Below, in pieces: positions 34,191-46,200 of a DNA stretch of 50,554 nt. Made by a program: the position numbers and the translations under genes. The notes below the pieces were generated by a model. That model saw only the letters and a list, made by a program, of their open reading frames with translations, did not search any database and had not been told where the DNA came from. The stretch is taken from assembly GCF_008831285.2 (NCBI RefSeq), contig NW_022204964.1:1-50554 (forward strand), read 5' to 3'. The DNA comes from Nymphaea colorata. Taxonomy: Eukaryota > Streptophyta > Magnoliopsida > Nymphaeales > Nymphaeaceae. Each line of letters starts with the position of its first letter. Position 1 is the first letter of the stretch.

Positions 34191-34875
34191 GGTTCCATTT
34201 GGAATCGTGTTAAGGTCAGGTCTTATTGGTGAGTGTCAAACAGGTTTAGAGTCTTTAGACTTTGAGACCTAGGCTCAGTATGTATCTTTTTTTATGTTCC
34301 ATGTGATCCAGCCTATGGTTGTGCTCAGTTTAGAGTTAGTTTCATGTAGTGCGTCAGTTAACTAGAGTCCTCATCATGTGAGACTATTGTTGAAGGTCAA
34401 TTGTTCGGACTTTCTTCTTGTGGTGCTTGACTGGTCTTCTTTAGGTGCATATTTTATTTGTAGTCTAATCCAGTGGGGACGTGGGTAGTTTTCTGATTTC
34501 ATGCTTGTTTGAATCTTAGTTAAAGTGGTTGGTGTCTGATTGTTAAGTGTTGTGTTTTCTTCATTGAGCTTGTGATTTTGAATATGTATGTTAGTTGCGC
34601 ATGGCATGGTTACACCGATCTATATTTTGGAATGTATTATGAATATTGGAGCTGTTATGCCTTGGTATTTACTTTGTGTGTTTGTTTCTCTTCATTAGTC
34701 AAGCCTTTCTGAATGGGTCGAACCTAGTTAGTTAGCTGAATTATTTTGCAAACATATATTAATCATCAATTTGTTTTTTCGTTATTTGTCTTTGGTCGTT
34801 GACATTCCTTATATCATAAGCATTCAGTATTTTTGAAAGTCTTCTGTTTCCATTGAGTCAATACAACATTTAGTT
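34190..34875 (+). repeat. LTR-like segment with a primer-binding-site-like end
   Basis: The stretch 34490-34700 resembles 36025-36255 (shared strings such as cttcattgagcttgtgat and the cttagttaaagt region), as two long terminal repeats of one element would. Just after the putative end lies TGGTATCA (34877-34884), the first eight bases commonly seen in plant primer-binding sites complementary to initiator methionine tRNA. The equivalent in copy 1 is at 163-170. No coding sequence lies between the two similar stretches, so this would be a non-autonomous or internally deleted element. The left boundary is unclear, and the pair is quite diverged. Confidence 0.4.
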
Positions 34876-35701
34876 TTGGTATCAAGTCTTTACAAAGACA
34901 GGTCTAACCATGATTTGTCAAACCTGTAAAAACTACAAAAATCATTCTCTGTTTTAGAGTCAGAAGACTTATGACGTTCTGATCTGGGATAGAGTTGAAT
35001 TTGGGTTTGATTGTTGGTTTCAAGTTTCTTGCGTGAAAACCAGCCGACAAAATTTCACATTTTTTTCAAGTTTGAGTATTTTGATATATTGTTGTTAAAC
35101 TTTTTGCTGTTTCTATTTCTAACAAACAAAAATTTTGAAAACTGAGCTCTATTTCTTGTTTTTTAAATTCTATCTAGGAAACAAATTTTTCAATTTTACT
35201 TTTTACAATTTTTTTAGTGAAATTTTCTAGTTTTTATATTATTATTTATTTAAGGCTCTATATCCATATCAAAGCCAATACTTCAACCTACATAGTTTAG
35301 GACTTTTTGTTTAGTGGGGAGAATTGTGATTTTGCATATATTTGTGTGTTATTGCAAGGAAAATTATCTAGAAAGGTTTTTTATTGCCTTATTTTGTTCG
35401 AGCCCTTCCTCACTTGGGTCTCCTCTGGAGTTAGAGCTCAAGCCTGTTCATGTCTATGAGAAGGAGTGGACTGCCGAGCCACTAGGTCCCTGCTTTAGGA
35501 TCTCAAGGCATCACTATTCCTTGGAGTCCTTGGTGAGTCCGAGGATAGGGATGTGGTGCGACCTCTAGGGTGAGAATAAGGAGGGAGGCATGACGTGCAT
35601 GGGTGCTTAGGGACTTGGCAGGGATTCAGCTTGGCTAGGTGGGTGCTAAAGGAGAGGGGCGTGGAGGGTATGGGAGTGATTGAAGTAGGAGGGCTATACA
35701 T

Positions 35702-35740
<39 letters not shown>

Positions 35741-36300
35741 CGAAGGGGCTTGAATCTCCCTTGTGCTTGTCCTTCATCATTTTCTGTACAGCCAATTGAG
35801 TTTCTCTAAGTCCAACATGGATCCATTTGGTTGTCCTTATGAAATTTATGTTTTTTTTTTTGTGAAGAACACATTTTAAATTGAATTTTCTTGATGTTCT
35901 GATCTAGTTCGAGATGCGTGAAAGTTTGGTTTAAAATTGAATTTTCTTCTTGTTGCCTTCTTAGCTGTAGTTTAGTATAGTGGCAACGTGGTTCAGGGTA
36001 GTGCTTGTGGTGGTTTAGAATGCCATGCTTGTTTGAGTCTTAGTTAAAGTAGTTGCAGTTTGCTTGTTAACTGCCGTGTTCTCTTCATTGAGCTTGTGAT
36101 TCTATTTAAATGCAGGTACGTTAGTTGCACATGTCATGGCTATACCCAGGTATACAAGGATGCATGTGTATACTAGAGTTTTATAGTCATCTATATTTGC
36201 TGCTACTTCTTCTACATTGGTATCTTCACTTTGTTTGGTTTCTCACTTCAAGCCTCTTGAAAAGGATAGCCCCTTTCTTTCTTGAGTGCATAGGACACTT
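34876..36300. other. Non-coding LTR-element-like remnant (copy 2)
   Basis: This is the counterpart of 163-1540. It starts with the primer-binding-site-like string, contains the same G/C-richer stretch (35400-35690), and has a longer GA microsatellite (about 35706-35738) than copy 1. The stretch 36025-36255 is the second LTR-like repeat. No coding potential was recognised. Confidence 0.45.
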
Positions 36301-36696
36301 GAATATGCTTTTTTGTGGGGGAGACTCTACCTGTCTTCACAATTGTTGATGGTGCAGTAGAGCAAGGAGGCAATTTGTGAAGAAAGGGATTAGGAGCATT
36401 TTATCACTTCCTCCTACGCAACAATGTACCAGTGCAATTTTTGAAATTATGATCTTATGTTGCTTTTCAAGATTTGTGGATTAATTGGAAAACTTTAGAT
36501 AGGGATTTGCATTTGAGTTTGTATAATTAAACTTGTTTAGGTATGAAGCTCAATTTCTGATTACACATGTACAGGGTTCATCTTTTTTTTTTCATTTTTT
36601 TATTGCAGATAGTTGGGTTTGGCATCCTTCATATATTTATGCCATGTATTCTTGAGATACTTTTAAAAATTTAAGATATTCAACTGCTATTTGTAG

Positions 36697-36936
36697 GACC
36701 TCTCAAGTATTGGTGCAAGAGAAGCAAAGTTGATGTGCTGGTTTCCAACTTAGCCGCATGGAATGACGATGCTGTTTCTAGTTCTTTAGATAGTGTTGGC
36801 TATTGGGTTGAGGGCTTGCCATTTGTGCACTCATTGAGTGGTTACTAGAAATTTTATTTGGCAACTAGCCCTAGAAGAACACCTATGAGGTTCTATGAGA
36901 GTGCATTCGAAGATATAAATTGCGAAGAGCAACCAG
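36697..36936 (+). pseudogene. GH2 (LacZ-type) beta-galactosidase exon, copy 2
   Basis: This is the better preserved copy. The frame reads GPLKYWCKRSKVDVLVSN, then AAWNDDAVSSSLDSVGYWVE, GLPFVHSLSGY, a TAG, KFYLATSP and RFYESAFEDINCEEQP, up to a GT donor. This follows the plant GH2 beta-galactosidase N-terminal region, where the family has GYWKF; tryptophan TGG has become TAG here. That is the only stop in this exon. The same stop is present in copy 1, so the exon was dead before the block duplicated. No further GH2 exons (the TNxxYPFP region or the catalytic barrel) were found downstream. Confidence 0.8.
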
Positions 36937-38290
36937 GTTTGTCTTTTTCTCTCATATGCAAACCAGTGGTAGAGTTAGAAAGTTGAGCCGCAGGGCCATT
37001 GTCTTGTCATTTAGTAGAATATAAAATGTCATTGCACATAAGATTTTAGTTAATAGAATAACAAATTGCACTACTACACAAGAATAACTTAATAAGTTAA
37101 TGAACAATATAATTTTTAATGTCTTTTTTATGACTCTTTTTTAATACGATAGAAAGTTCATGCCACTTAACGGGCCTTCTTTTTGGGAGTTTGTCCCAAT
37201 AAAAGTTGACTTGAGATTTTTATATCTGTTGTAAAGAAAACTAAATCCACACTACAATATGAAATTGCTGCCTGAAATGGATTTTCAATGAGAAGATTGG
37301 TGTTCATAAAAATTGGTCTATATCAAACTTTATGTGGAACCTGTACAAAAGAAACACGGAAATTGTTATACTCTCTTATAATTGCTATTCATTAAGAAAT
37401 CATTTTTCCTTTTTTTAATATGGCAAATTTTGAAATGAGAAACTGCATGTGGGGCCTTTGCACATCCCAAGCCATGGGTGGCCCCGTCTTTGATGTCAAC
37501 TAATTTTATGTGACATTATTTTATACTTCTTGCTCCATTGCCTATCCACCAAAAGTGGGAGTGGTCATTGTTTCTCTAAACTTTACTAGTGTCATGTTCA
37601 CTTATGTGACTACTTATCTTTCTATTGCTTTCATTCACTTATGTGACTAAATTACTAAGTTGACAAATACCTACTCTCTGAGTTTCGCAAGGTGACCGCC
37701 CTGTTCATAAATCCTGCAACCTGTAAAGAATCTCGAGTCACGCCTGTTCAGGTACTAAGGTCTTGGATTGTGATTGCATGGCATGTGTTTGAGCGAGAGA
37801 GATAGATTTCTAGATCTTCGTAAATGTTGTGTTCACAAGTTTAATTCTAACTAGAACAGGGTAATCTTGCATAGCCAAGAAGAACGAGGTAATTTTACAT
37901 CATGCAATCACATGCTTTAAGACCTTGTTGTCTTTGATTTGGTATTTAAAATATTTGCGATCAAATAGTGTTTGAATATGCTTTGCTTTTGTGACCTGTT
38001 TTTTTCTGTTGGTTAAGAACACAAACTTTATATTTGCATTGTTAAAATTAGTTTGTAATGTCAGCACAAAGTTAACTTCTGATGTTCTTCATTTTTATGT
38101 TTCTTTGTGCACTGGTGAACATTGACCATGTGAAGTCAACCTACCCAATTCACTAGGCCACCCTTTTCATTAGTTCTTGTAGTGCATTTTCAAGTAGTCC
38201 TCCTTGGAATGCTGTACTATGAACCCATATGCTTATTTTGCAGCCTTTCGCATTCATTTTCTTTCTATGTAGCCCACCATTTTCTTGACC
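36937..38290. other. No gene recognised (intron-like, copy 2)
   Basis: Counterpart of 2256-3590, AT-rich and without a recognisable coding segment. It carries an insertion of about 33 bases near 37938-37970 that copy 1 lacks. Confidence 0.6.
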
Positions 38291-38899
38291 TAAACATGCA
38301 ACTTTTGCAGAACTTGGCAAACTTGTCCTCGGAACTGGCTCCTTCACTATGAGACAAATTAAAGTAGCCTCATTGAACTTCGATGCTGTTGACATGTGGA
38401 ACTTTTCTTTAAAAAATCTCTAGGGTAGTTAGTTTGTCATTGCTGTGGATGTGTATGGTGCAATGTTTAGATATTAACTGTTCCTTATTTCTGTGTATTG
38501 ACTACGTTTTCATTCATAGTGATACAAGAAGGATGTAGGTGAAACCAAGTAAATAGGCTATTGAGTGAGGCCTAGTTTGTGGATGGTACCTACGTTTCTT
38601 TGACAAGCCTTCCTTCAGTTAATTATGATTTTGAGTCAAGCAAACCCCTTCCCACTAAAAACTGTTTTTTAGAGGGTCAAGTTGTTTTTACAAGTATATT
38701 GTATAATTCTCATTTTAACCATATGTAGTTAACAAACCAAAAAGAAAATCTTGAAAATTAGTGTTATCTTCTCAGCTGTTTTATTACTTTTTTTCTACTT
38801 ATATTTTATATTTGACAATGCTTTCCTGAAAAATCTTGAAAATTGCATGTACATACTGATGTATGTGACTCCATGCTCGTGCAAACCTATACGTAGCAG

Positions 38900-39084
38900 C
38901 TCTTTCATGAGTTTGCTGAACGTTTAGAGAGAATTGTGACAAAGATAAGTTGTTTACTTATTTTCACCTGCTATGCCTGTGCATCTTATTGCAATGTAGC
39001 TTCTTTGCTAACTCTTCTTTCTTTTCCTCGCAAATTGTGCAGTACCTGAACACCATAAGCTCGTTGCTGAGGCAAAGTTCCCAG
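38900..39084 (+). pseudogene. Unrecognised gene, two linked exon-like pieces (copy 2)
   Basis: Counterpart of 4197-4381. The first piece (38900-38948) keeps the reading LFHEFAERLERIVTKI, but its last base is A where copy 1 has G. The second piece (39043-39084) reads PEHHKLVAEAKFP. As in copy 1, it ends at TAAT with no GT donor, so this defect came before the duplication. Family unknown. Confidence 0.4.
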
Positions 39085-39114
39085 TAATTTTATATCTCAG
39101 TCCACATTCAAATT

Positions 39115-40320
39115 CATTTGTTGATATGTACAATATACTATAAAATATACTCTACATACATGTATTGTATATATGTTTACGTATATCTATATACGTATAT
39201 TAACATATCACATACTATATAAGTATACACATATCACAAATATAATAGATATATGTATTATATTCCACATATATGTATATACCATTATATTATAGTATAA
39301 TAAAGTACATATGTACATACATATATAGTTTCAAATGTTATACATATTATGCATATACATACATATATATGTAATATGTTTATATATATATATGATGTAA
39401 TACATTAATATGATTACACTTGTATATATCCATTGTATGTAACTATGTTATATTATGCATCTATGTCACATGGGTGCGGGTGCGGCTAGAGCATATATAT
39501 ATATATACATATATATATACATATATACATGTATATATATATATACATATATATATACACGTTATTTGTTATATATGTAATTTTATTTGTGTATATTTTT
39601 TAATTTTTTATCAAGCTTACCTTAATCTCATCAAAATTCAAAGTTTTATTAAATAGAGTAAAGGGGGGGGGGGGAGAGAGGAAGGAAAAAAAGAAGAGGA
39701 AAATATAGGAGAAGGAAAAAACAAGAGAAAATAATAACAAATGCCATCAGGAGCATGCCATTAGGTTTGATCGAGTTGAGTGACGTGCCAGGCCGCACAC
39801 GCATCGGTGCGGGTGCACCACCATAGCTCGTGCACCCATGTGACTTACTTTATAACATGTTATATTACATATGCAATACATAGTTTATCATATATGTATA
39901 TATACGTTACGTAACATATATAATACACACACACACACACACATATATATATGTATATATATATATAATACATTTATGTATATATTTCATATATGTAATA
40001 CATGTAATATATTGTGTGTATAATGTGTACATGTAGTTGTATGTGTATAATATTATAGTATATGACGTAAATAGTATATAGTTATATGTATATATAACTA
40101 TTATAGTTTTATATATGTATATTACATAAATATTATATATAATTGTATATAATGTATATATGACATCATAAATGTGGTATATTACTATGTAACATATACG
40201 TAAATGTATAATATATATATAATACATAAAATATGTGACCTATATGATATATGTATATTTATAATATCCATATACATTAACATATAACATGTAGGTAACT
40301 ATGTGAGTTTTACGTATTAT
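39115..40320. repeat. TA-rich satellite block (copy 2)
   Basis: Counterpart of 4430-5650. The pure TA tract near 4701-4736 is almost absent here, while TA-rich sequence is expanded at about 39490-39560. The G run is 12 long (39663-39674), and a CA tract lies at about 39925-39942. The open frames are repeat-derived. Confidence 0.85.
39465..39844. mobile_element. MITE-like element with 13-bp terminal inverted repeats (copy 2)
   Basis: The same element as 4811-5162, with the same 13-bp ends at 39465-39477 and 39832-39844. The inner hairpin is damaged here: CGCACACGCA replaces the left arm. TA repeats inside the left end are longer. The insertion came before the segmental duplication. Confidence 0.5.
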
Positions 40321-40397
40321 GTATGACATATACTAAGTATTCATGCAGAACAAACATAAATGCTAAACATGATAAGATTGGTAACTGAGCATTCTTG

Positions 40398-40510
40398 GTG
40401 TCCCTCAAGGCCAGCGTACTCACAGTGACAACACCTGAGTTTGGAAACTGGTCCCAAACAGGAGCAGCAGAATTACGAACGGGGCTTGGAAGTACAATGG
40501 AAAGCAAAAA
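40398..40510 (+). pseudogene. Coding-like piece of unknown gene (copy 2)
   Basis: Counterpart of 5720-5830. The frame remains open and reads TVTTPEFGNWSQTGAAELRT with small changes from copy 1. Family unknown. Confidence 0.3.
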
Positions 40511-41037
40511 GTAAGGTGCTTTTGAAGTGTCTTGAGAGACTATTTAAAGAAAGAAGCCAGCTTCCTTTGTGACCAGAACTGTGCTTCCCATTCAGTTAAC
40601 TGATGCAAGCTTCTTTTTTCAGTAAAATCTACATTCCTAATGTAATCAAACCCTATTTTATAAATCTTTGCCCAAGCTGAAAACTTAATTATGCAAAAAG
40701 TTTGTTCATTGAAACTTGAATGTTTGATCTTTGTTTTTTAACTCGCTAGTTTGGCTCTCGTTTGCTTCATGATCGACTTTTGGGTCACTTCCAGTTCATT
40801 TCTTGGTTCCTACTTCCGAAAATTTGTAGGGGTCTCTCTACTCGCTCCAGATGCCATACTAACCAAGAACAGAGGCAAATGTGAATACGTGCTTGGTGTT
40901 TTAACTAACTGGAAATAATTATGCTTTAGATAACTTATTCCTTATCATCTTGTTATGATGTTACCTGTTTTTGGGAAACAAGGAAGATTGATAGTGCTAG
41001 TCCATGACTAATTTTTGTCTTGTTTTGATAATTGCAG

Positions 41038-41163
41038 AATGTTGATATGGATAACTTTGACCGATTTGTATACAGCGCCTGAGACTTCCTGCTTGGGCAC
41101 AGGCTTTGATGAAAACGAGCTAAAATGCATAGATAATGAAGAGACAGACAATGCAGCTCAAAG
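41038..41163 (+). pseudogene. Exon-like piece of unknown gene (copy 2)
   Basis: Counterpart of 6368-6504 with the same acceptor and donor. About 11 bases are lost around 41057-41066 (the DDFGTN part), which shifts the frame. The latter half still encodes APETSCLGTGFDENELKCID. Confidence 0.45.
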
Positions 41164-42315
41164 GTTGATGATTTTAATTGTTAATATCTTCGTCAATTAG
41201 TTTCTCATTTTGCATTCCTCTAGCACATGCTAATTTAGTGCTTCTATTAGAAATATATGCACATGAATAAGCATTTTATGCTTAAGTCGGTCATGAAGAA
41301 CTATTTTTTCTTCTGGTGTTATGTTAATTTCTTTTTTTCCCAAACTAATTACTTATTTACTCTCCAGTCTCTGCTTTCAAATGAAATCATTCTGGGTGTA
41401 ACTTGCAAGCAGGACATGTTCAGCAATTCATGTAAATTTGAAGTTCATTTCCTTCTTGTCTGCATTCTCCATTATGTTATTGTGTATTTCCCACATTAAC
41501 TTACGACAGTCTTGTTCTTGCTTGGTTTTTCTATTCTCCAACCTGGCTGCCTATTAAGTACATGATGTGCATCCAGCATTCTAGCCATATATTGGTGCTG
41601 TTTGTAATGTTAAATTAATCAGTGGTGATCACAATGCCTCTCTGACATGATAATACTGTGATTTGTTAGTGAGCTAAGAACAAGTTGGCTTTGTTTGATT
41701 TAAGTGATTTTTTTATTAATAAATATTGCTACTATTATTGCTGTTATAACATTTATTCAGCAATTTGACATGATTTTGAGCCGTTCAAGAATGACCCTGG
41801 CTGGAATTATACTTTATTTCATGGTACTGAAATCCATGGATCCAAATCAACCCTCTTTGAATCAATATAGATCACATGTCCTTTTTATTTTTAATTATTT
41901 TCAATATTCTGAATTTTTTATTTTTTCTCTTTTACCTTTTTATCATAAACAATACAAGTTTTAACTTTCTCTGATTCCCAAATGATTCCTATTTTTGTTT
42001 CGGCTAATCATTTGAATCTTTTGCTGACTGATTAGATTTAGGAATAAATTTTAGCATCCCTTCTTTTATTGACAACAATGTTTGTTCCTCACTGTTTCTT
42101 AATTCTTCTGTCTTCTTTTATGCTATTTTATTGAACTCTTTTCTTGTGTCCTGCTTCAAAATCTTTTCGAAGCCTTTCTTAAGGTGCCAGGACCTTAAAT
42201 CAGGTGAGCTCATTGACGTTTCTTCTGAACGAGTGTGACTTTTGTTGTTTAAATATCTCAAGAGCATTTGATATATGTTTATTGTAGCTATTCCTTTTTC
42301 TCTTTTTATCATTAG
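41164..42315. other. No gene recognised (intron-like, copy 2)
   Basis: Counterpart of 6505-7590, T-rich. It includes an extra stretch of about 60 bases at 42030-42092 that starts GACTGATTAG. Whether this is an insertion here or a loss in copy 1 is unknown. Confidence 0.6.
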
Positions 42316-42560
42316 ACAAAATCATGTTCTGAAAGACTGTGCTATGGAAAGGAAAGTGTAGTGCAAGCAGATCTAGGTCTTGTGCCGAAAGATGCAAAGC
42401 TTGATAAGTATGCTATCAGCTGTATATTTATGTTTCTTCTTGTTTATCTAGTCACCCCTAGAAAGTCATTTTTCAGCTATCATCTCTGTTATCAAATTTT
42501 GGGAATCAGATGCATCAGAGCAGCAGCTTTGTATTCCGAGTTCTACATGTGCCACTGGGG

Positions 42561-42900
42561 AGAACTGACACATGCTCAAAGCATGAAGGTGCCAGGACAA
42601 AGGAGGCGAACTAGACTCACGCCTGGCTGGACACTGCCCTGATTTCGAGCTGGAATGGGAAAAGAGAACCAAGGTTGGTCTCTTCAAGCAAAAAATGCAG
42701 TTGATGTTGCCCACGCTAGCCAGGGCCAGCGACTGCATGCCAACCGAGGAGGGCATTCCATCACCAGTGGAACCAAGGAATGCCCTCAACCGGTCATTAC
42801 AACACTTGTCTCCTAATAGGGGCATCGTGTAAGCAGCCGACGACCTGCTAGAAGAAGCCGAACCAGTGGTTGTTCTGGAGCTGCCAAAGGAGAATGGCAA
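42561..42900 (+). mobile_element. Gag-like relic (copy 2)
   Basis: Counterpart of 8136-8400. It keeps about 125 bases lost from copy 1 (42625-42750), with a reading that includes EWEKRTKVGLFKQKMQLMLP, charged and gag-like. It lacks the zinc-knuckle segment, jumping from TCTCCTAA to the GTGTAAGCAG region. Assignment rests on position next to copy 1's knuckle, and family is inferred only. Confidence 0.35.
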
Positions 42901-43153
42901 AGGTGTGATTGTTACCTCTTCCGTCGCACAACCAGCCCTGTTAAAGGCAAACTACGGGCAGCCCACACTCTCTATCTCCATTTTGTGCCCGACTGTAGGA
43001 CAACGCCTGCCAAGGAGACCCCAGCAACTGCGGTGAATGTAAAAGGATATGTCGGCACTGCTGGAGCAGTTTAGTATGTTGAAGGCGGGTCTGCTCAAGC
43101 CATCTTGAGTCAGCAGGGGGCTCGAATGGGGGTCAACATAGGAGGGCCCTTCT

Positions 43154-44110
43154 GTGCTGCCTACAGACATTGGGAAAATAAGGTGCAAGGTCGACAACTC
43201 CATGCAAGCCTATTTATTTTTATTGGATGGGGACCAGGTGCTGAACTTGACACTTGACAGCCCTCGGATAAAGCGACTCAGCAAGGATTCCACCGACCTC
43301 TTTGAAAGAATAAGTAGGATCCTTGAGGAGGGTGGTGAAAGGGTGACCATGTATGACTTGGGAACTAATGGCCCCATCATGAACGCCTTGAGTTTTGAGA
43401 GGACCACCTCATACCAAAGTAAGGGGGCAACCAGTGTGAGGCGAACAGATGGGCCAAGACTGCTGAGCTGGCCAGAGTGGACGACTAGCCCAAAGCTTAA
43501 CAAACCACATCAATTCGGGTCAAGTAAGGGGAAGACACAATTTAGATTTCAGCATATGCAGCCACCAAATTCTACCGGATTCACTGGAGTGCATCATGGT
43601 TTAAAATCTATCACTATTCTATTACTGTATGTTGATGATATCATTCTTACAAGAAATTCACATTCATTTATAATGTCATTGCTCATCACCGTCAGACAAC
43701 AATTTGCTATGAATGATCTGGGTGATCTGAATTACTTCTTGGGAATTCAAGTTGCAAGGACTTCCAATGGCTTGTTTATGCATCAGTCCAGATATGCTCA
43801 GGACATTATTTCTAGAGCACAAATGCAGCAATGTAAAATAGTTAGCGCACCTATTACTATTGGTTCCAAATCTCCTGAGGAAATTGATCCTCCTTATTCC
43901 AATGCTGCCGCATATCGAAGTCTTGCAGGTGCACTTCAATACTTGACCCTTACACAGCCAGATCTCTCCTATGCAGTAAATTTTGCATGTCAATTCATGC
44001 ATGCCCCAACGATGAAGCATTTTCAAATCTTGGAACGCATTATACGATATGTTCGAGCCACGTTTGAATATGGTATCCAGTTCTATAAATTCCAAGATTT
44101 GACTCTCTGA
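43154..44110 (+). pseudogene. Fused 318-codon ORF: unknown N-part plus copia RT (copy 2)
   Basis: A single open frame joins the unrecognised stretch (QAYLFLLDGDQVLNLTLDSP onward, about residues 17-90) to a copia reverse transcriptase. YVDD lies at residues 159-162 (43628-43639), then NDLGDLNYFLGIQVARTSNG and YRSLAGALQYLTLTQPDLSY, and the linker region ERIIRYVRATFEYGIQFYKF. It stops at TGA (44108-44110), where copy 1 has CGA, so a C-to-T change at a CpG truncated it before RNase H. The upstream RT palm and integrase are absent, so the protein could not be a working polymerase. Confidence 0.85.
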
Positions 44111-44569
44111 GCGTACTCTGATGCAGACTGGGCAGGCTGTCCAGATACACGCCGATGGACTTCAAGATACTGCACATTTCTTGGTCCAAATTGTATATCT
44201 TGGAGCTCTAAGAAACAACTGACTGTTGCTCGCTCGTCCTGTGAAGCTAAATACTGGGCCCTCGCCGGAGCTGCTGCTGAAATTAAATGGCTTACCTTTA
44301 TTTTACAAGATCTCGGTGTCTACCTCTCCAAAGCTCCAATTCTATTGAGTGACAACATTTCGGCACTACATACCACTACCAAAACAGTCTTTCATTCACA
44401 TATGAAACATTTTGGAACTCGATTATCATTTTGTTTGTGAACAAGTTGCACTGGGAAATATGAATACTCAATTCGTCACAACCGAAGGTCAGCTTACAAA
44501 TCTTTTTACCAAACCATTGTCTCAGCAATGATTCAGCATCTTGGCTTATGTATGCAACCTTTCCTTCGG
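44111..44569 (+). pseudogene. Copia RNase H and pol C-terminus (copy 2)
   Basis: After the stop at 44108 the same frame continues with ADWAGCPDTRRWTSRYC, ARSSCEAKYWALAGAAAEIK and LSDNISALHTTTKTVFHSHM. It then shifts frame near the conserved KH....DYHF region (44400-44440) and ends near the polypurine tract. The shift is shared with copy 1. In RNase H the conserved glutamate context (CEAEY) is CEAKY here. Clearly non-functional. Confidence 0.85.
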
Positions 44570-45079
44570 TTGAGGGGGGATGATAACACACCAACTCACT
44601 CCAGAAAATCAGGTGCATCTTCAACAGTTCATAACTCTAGGAGATCAGGCGTGGATCATGACTGCAGGAAATCCGGCGTAACTGATATGTCAGAAAATCA
44701 AATCAGCCACGAGAGTCAAGGAACTAAAACACATCTTGATAAGGATCCAGCAATAAATCAGTATTCCAGCAAATTAAGAGCAATAAATATGGAAGCAAAG
44801 CCAATCGGACAAGCAACAAAAATGCCTCTTCACGATGATGAAAGATTTTGGGAGAATGTCAGTTTCTCTTATTCAAAACCAAAGGAGAAATTCAAGAAAA
44901 CAGATTGTACGCCCATGGAAACTGATTCAAATTCGAATAAGGCATAGCAATGTATAAATACTATGCTAAGGGAACCAGATCATCATGAAATTGATGACTG
45001 AGTTGTGGAGTAGGAATTTTTCTTCCGAACTACATTAATTTCTTTTGTTCATCATCTTCTTCCTTCTTTCTCTTTTACA
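44570..45079 (+). repeat. Copia polypurine tract and 3' LTR (copy 2)
   Basis: Polypurine tract at 44570-44580, LTR from TGATAAC at 44581 to TTTACA at 45079 (about 499 bases). It keeps the 40 bases lost in copy 1. No 5' LTR was found, so the element is 5'-truncated or rearranged in both copies. Confidence 0.75.
44953..44960 (+). promoter_or_regulatory. TATA box in copia LTR
   Basis: TATAAATA lies about 370 bases into the copy 2 LTR, the expected U3 location of the element promoter. In copy 1 the box is degraded. If active it would transcribe rightward into the flank. Confidence 0.45.
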
Positions 45080-46010
45080 GGCTTACAATTAACTTTATGC
45101 CAAAGTACTTGACAATGTTAGAGCGGCAGAATGCAGCATTTTCAAAGATCAGAAAGCAGTATCCTGCGAACTAGAGTCAAGAAGAGCAATCTTGCTCTCT
45201 GTCTCCCTCTTGGGTAACACGTCTATTTTTATTTTTCTTTAGTCCATGTCTTAATTGATGAAGTTTCTTCAAGAATTCGTGTGGCATTTATGGATTTTCC
45301 TTGGCATATTTATGAACGCAGGAAAATTGGTCTCATTTCATACCCTCTTGTTGGGTTTTCCTAGGGTAAAAAGGCATGTCCTGGAGAGTTCCATTTGTTT
45401 GTTAGGAAATGGAATTAATTCCTGTTGCAACTTGAAGAATTAAGAGTTTTCAGTGGAAAGGTAAGCTACTTAAATGTGTTTGTCAAGTGTAGTTTCCTGA
45501 AAGACGATTTCAGTTTTGATATTTGAGCTATTTCTTTTTGTATAAAAAGTTTCTCCACTGTACAGCTGTGCCAAACACTTGAATATTGAGCTGCAACCAT
45601 GGGAAGATTGTATTTATGGTTATGGTATATTAAATGTAAAATACTTAGTCATCAGTGTTTAACCACCGATAATATTCGCATGTGAAACTGATTTATTAGC
45701 AAGTAGCTTATGATGCTGACTGTTTACAAGTGGTTGTTTGCTGTTTAAGCGATTGTGCTTTCACCGGCCAAAGACTGAAATACCACTTCTTCTTTTATCT
45801 TTGACTTTGTCTCTCACATTTCTCTTGGAAAAATCAAATGGTCACATGCCTACCAATTTCTCTCTTTCTAAATCAGCCTATTTTTCATTTTTTTCCAAGA
45901 TATCTTTCCATTTTTTTTAACGGCCAAAGACTAAAACATAAACTTTTCTCTCTTTGAATTTCTCTCAAACTTTTATCCTGGAAAAATCAAATGGTCAAGT
46001 GCGTACCAAT
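45080..46010. other. 3' flank of the copia relic (copy 2), member of a three-copy family
   Basis: Counterpart of 10427-11370. It has the same short coding-like start and non-coding body, with small indels. No gene was recognised. Confidence 0.5.
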
Positions 46011-46011
46011 T

Positions 46012-46056
46012 TCACTCACTCTCTCTCTATCTCTCTCTCTATATATATATATATAT
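46012..46056. repeat. Compound (CT)n-(TA)n microsatellite (copy 2)
   Basis: The short allele of the same tract, interrupted CT repeats followed by about 8 TA units. Confidence 0.95.
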
Positions 46057-46200
46057 GGAAAAAGCAGAGAGGGAAAAAGAGAACGAATCTCGAGTTCTTT
46101 TAATATGAAAATTTGATTGTATTCATCTTTCATCTCAGCATCCTCCTTATATATCAAAATTAAACAAAGGGAGAAAAAGGATGGTATACCAATAAGAATG

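Larger units (their letters stand above)
34715..46200 (+). repeat. Segmental duplication, copy 2
   Basis: This is the direct copy of 1-11604. Compared with copy 1 it lacks about 79 bases equivalent to 1618-1700, about 300 bases equivalent to 7835-8135, and the zinc-knuckle segment near 8250-8320. It keeps sequence lost from copy 1: about 125 bases near 42625-42750, two segments in the copia RT/RNase H region, about 40 bases in the LTR, and about 60 bases near 42030-42092. The right end is at 46200. On the left, the flank 34200-34714 is LTR-like and resembles an internal part of the same block (about 35790-36260). Confidence 0.95.
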
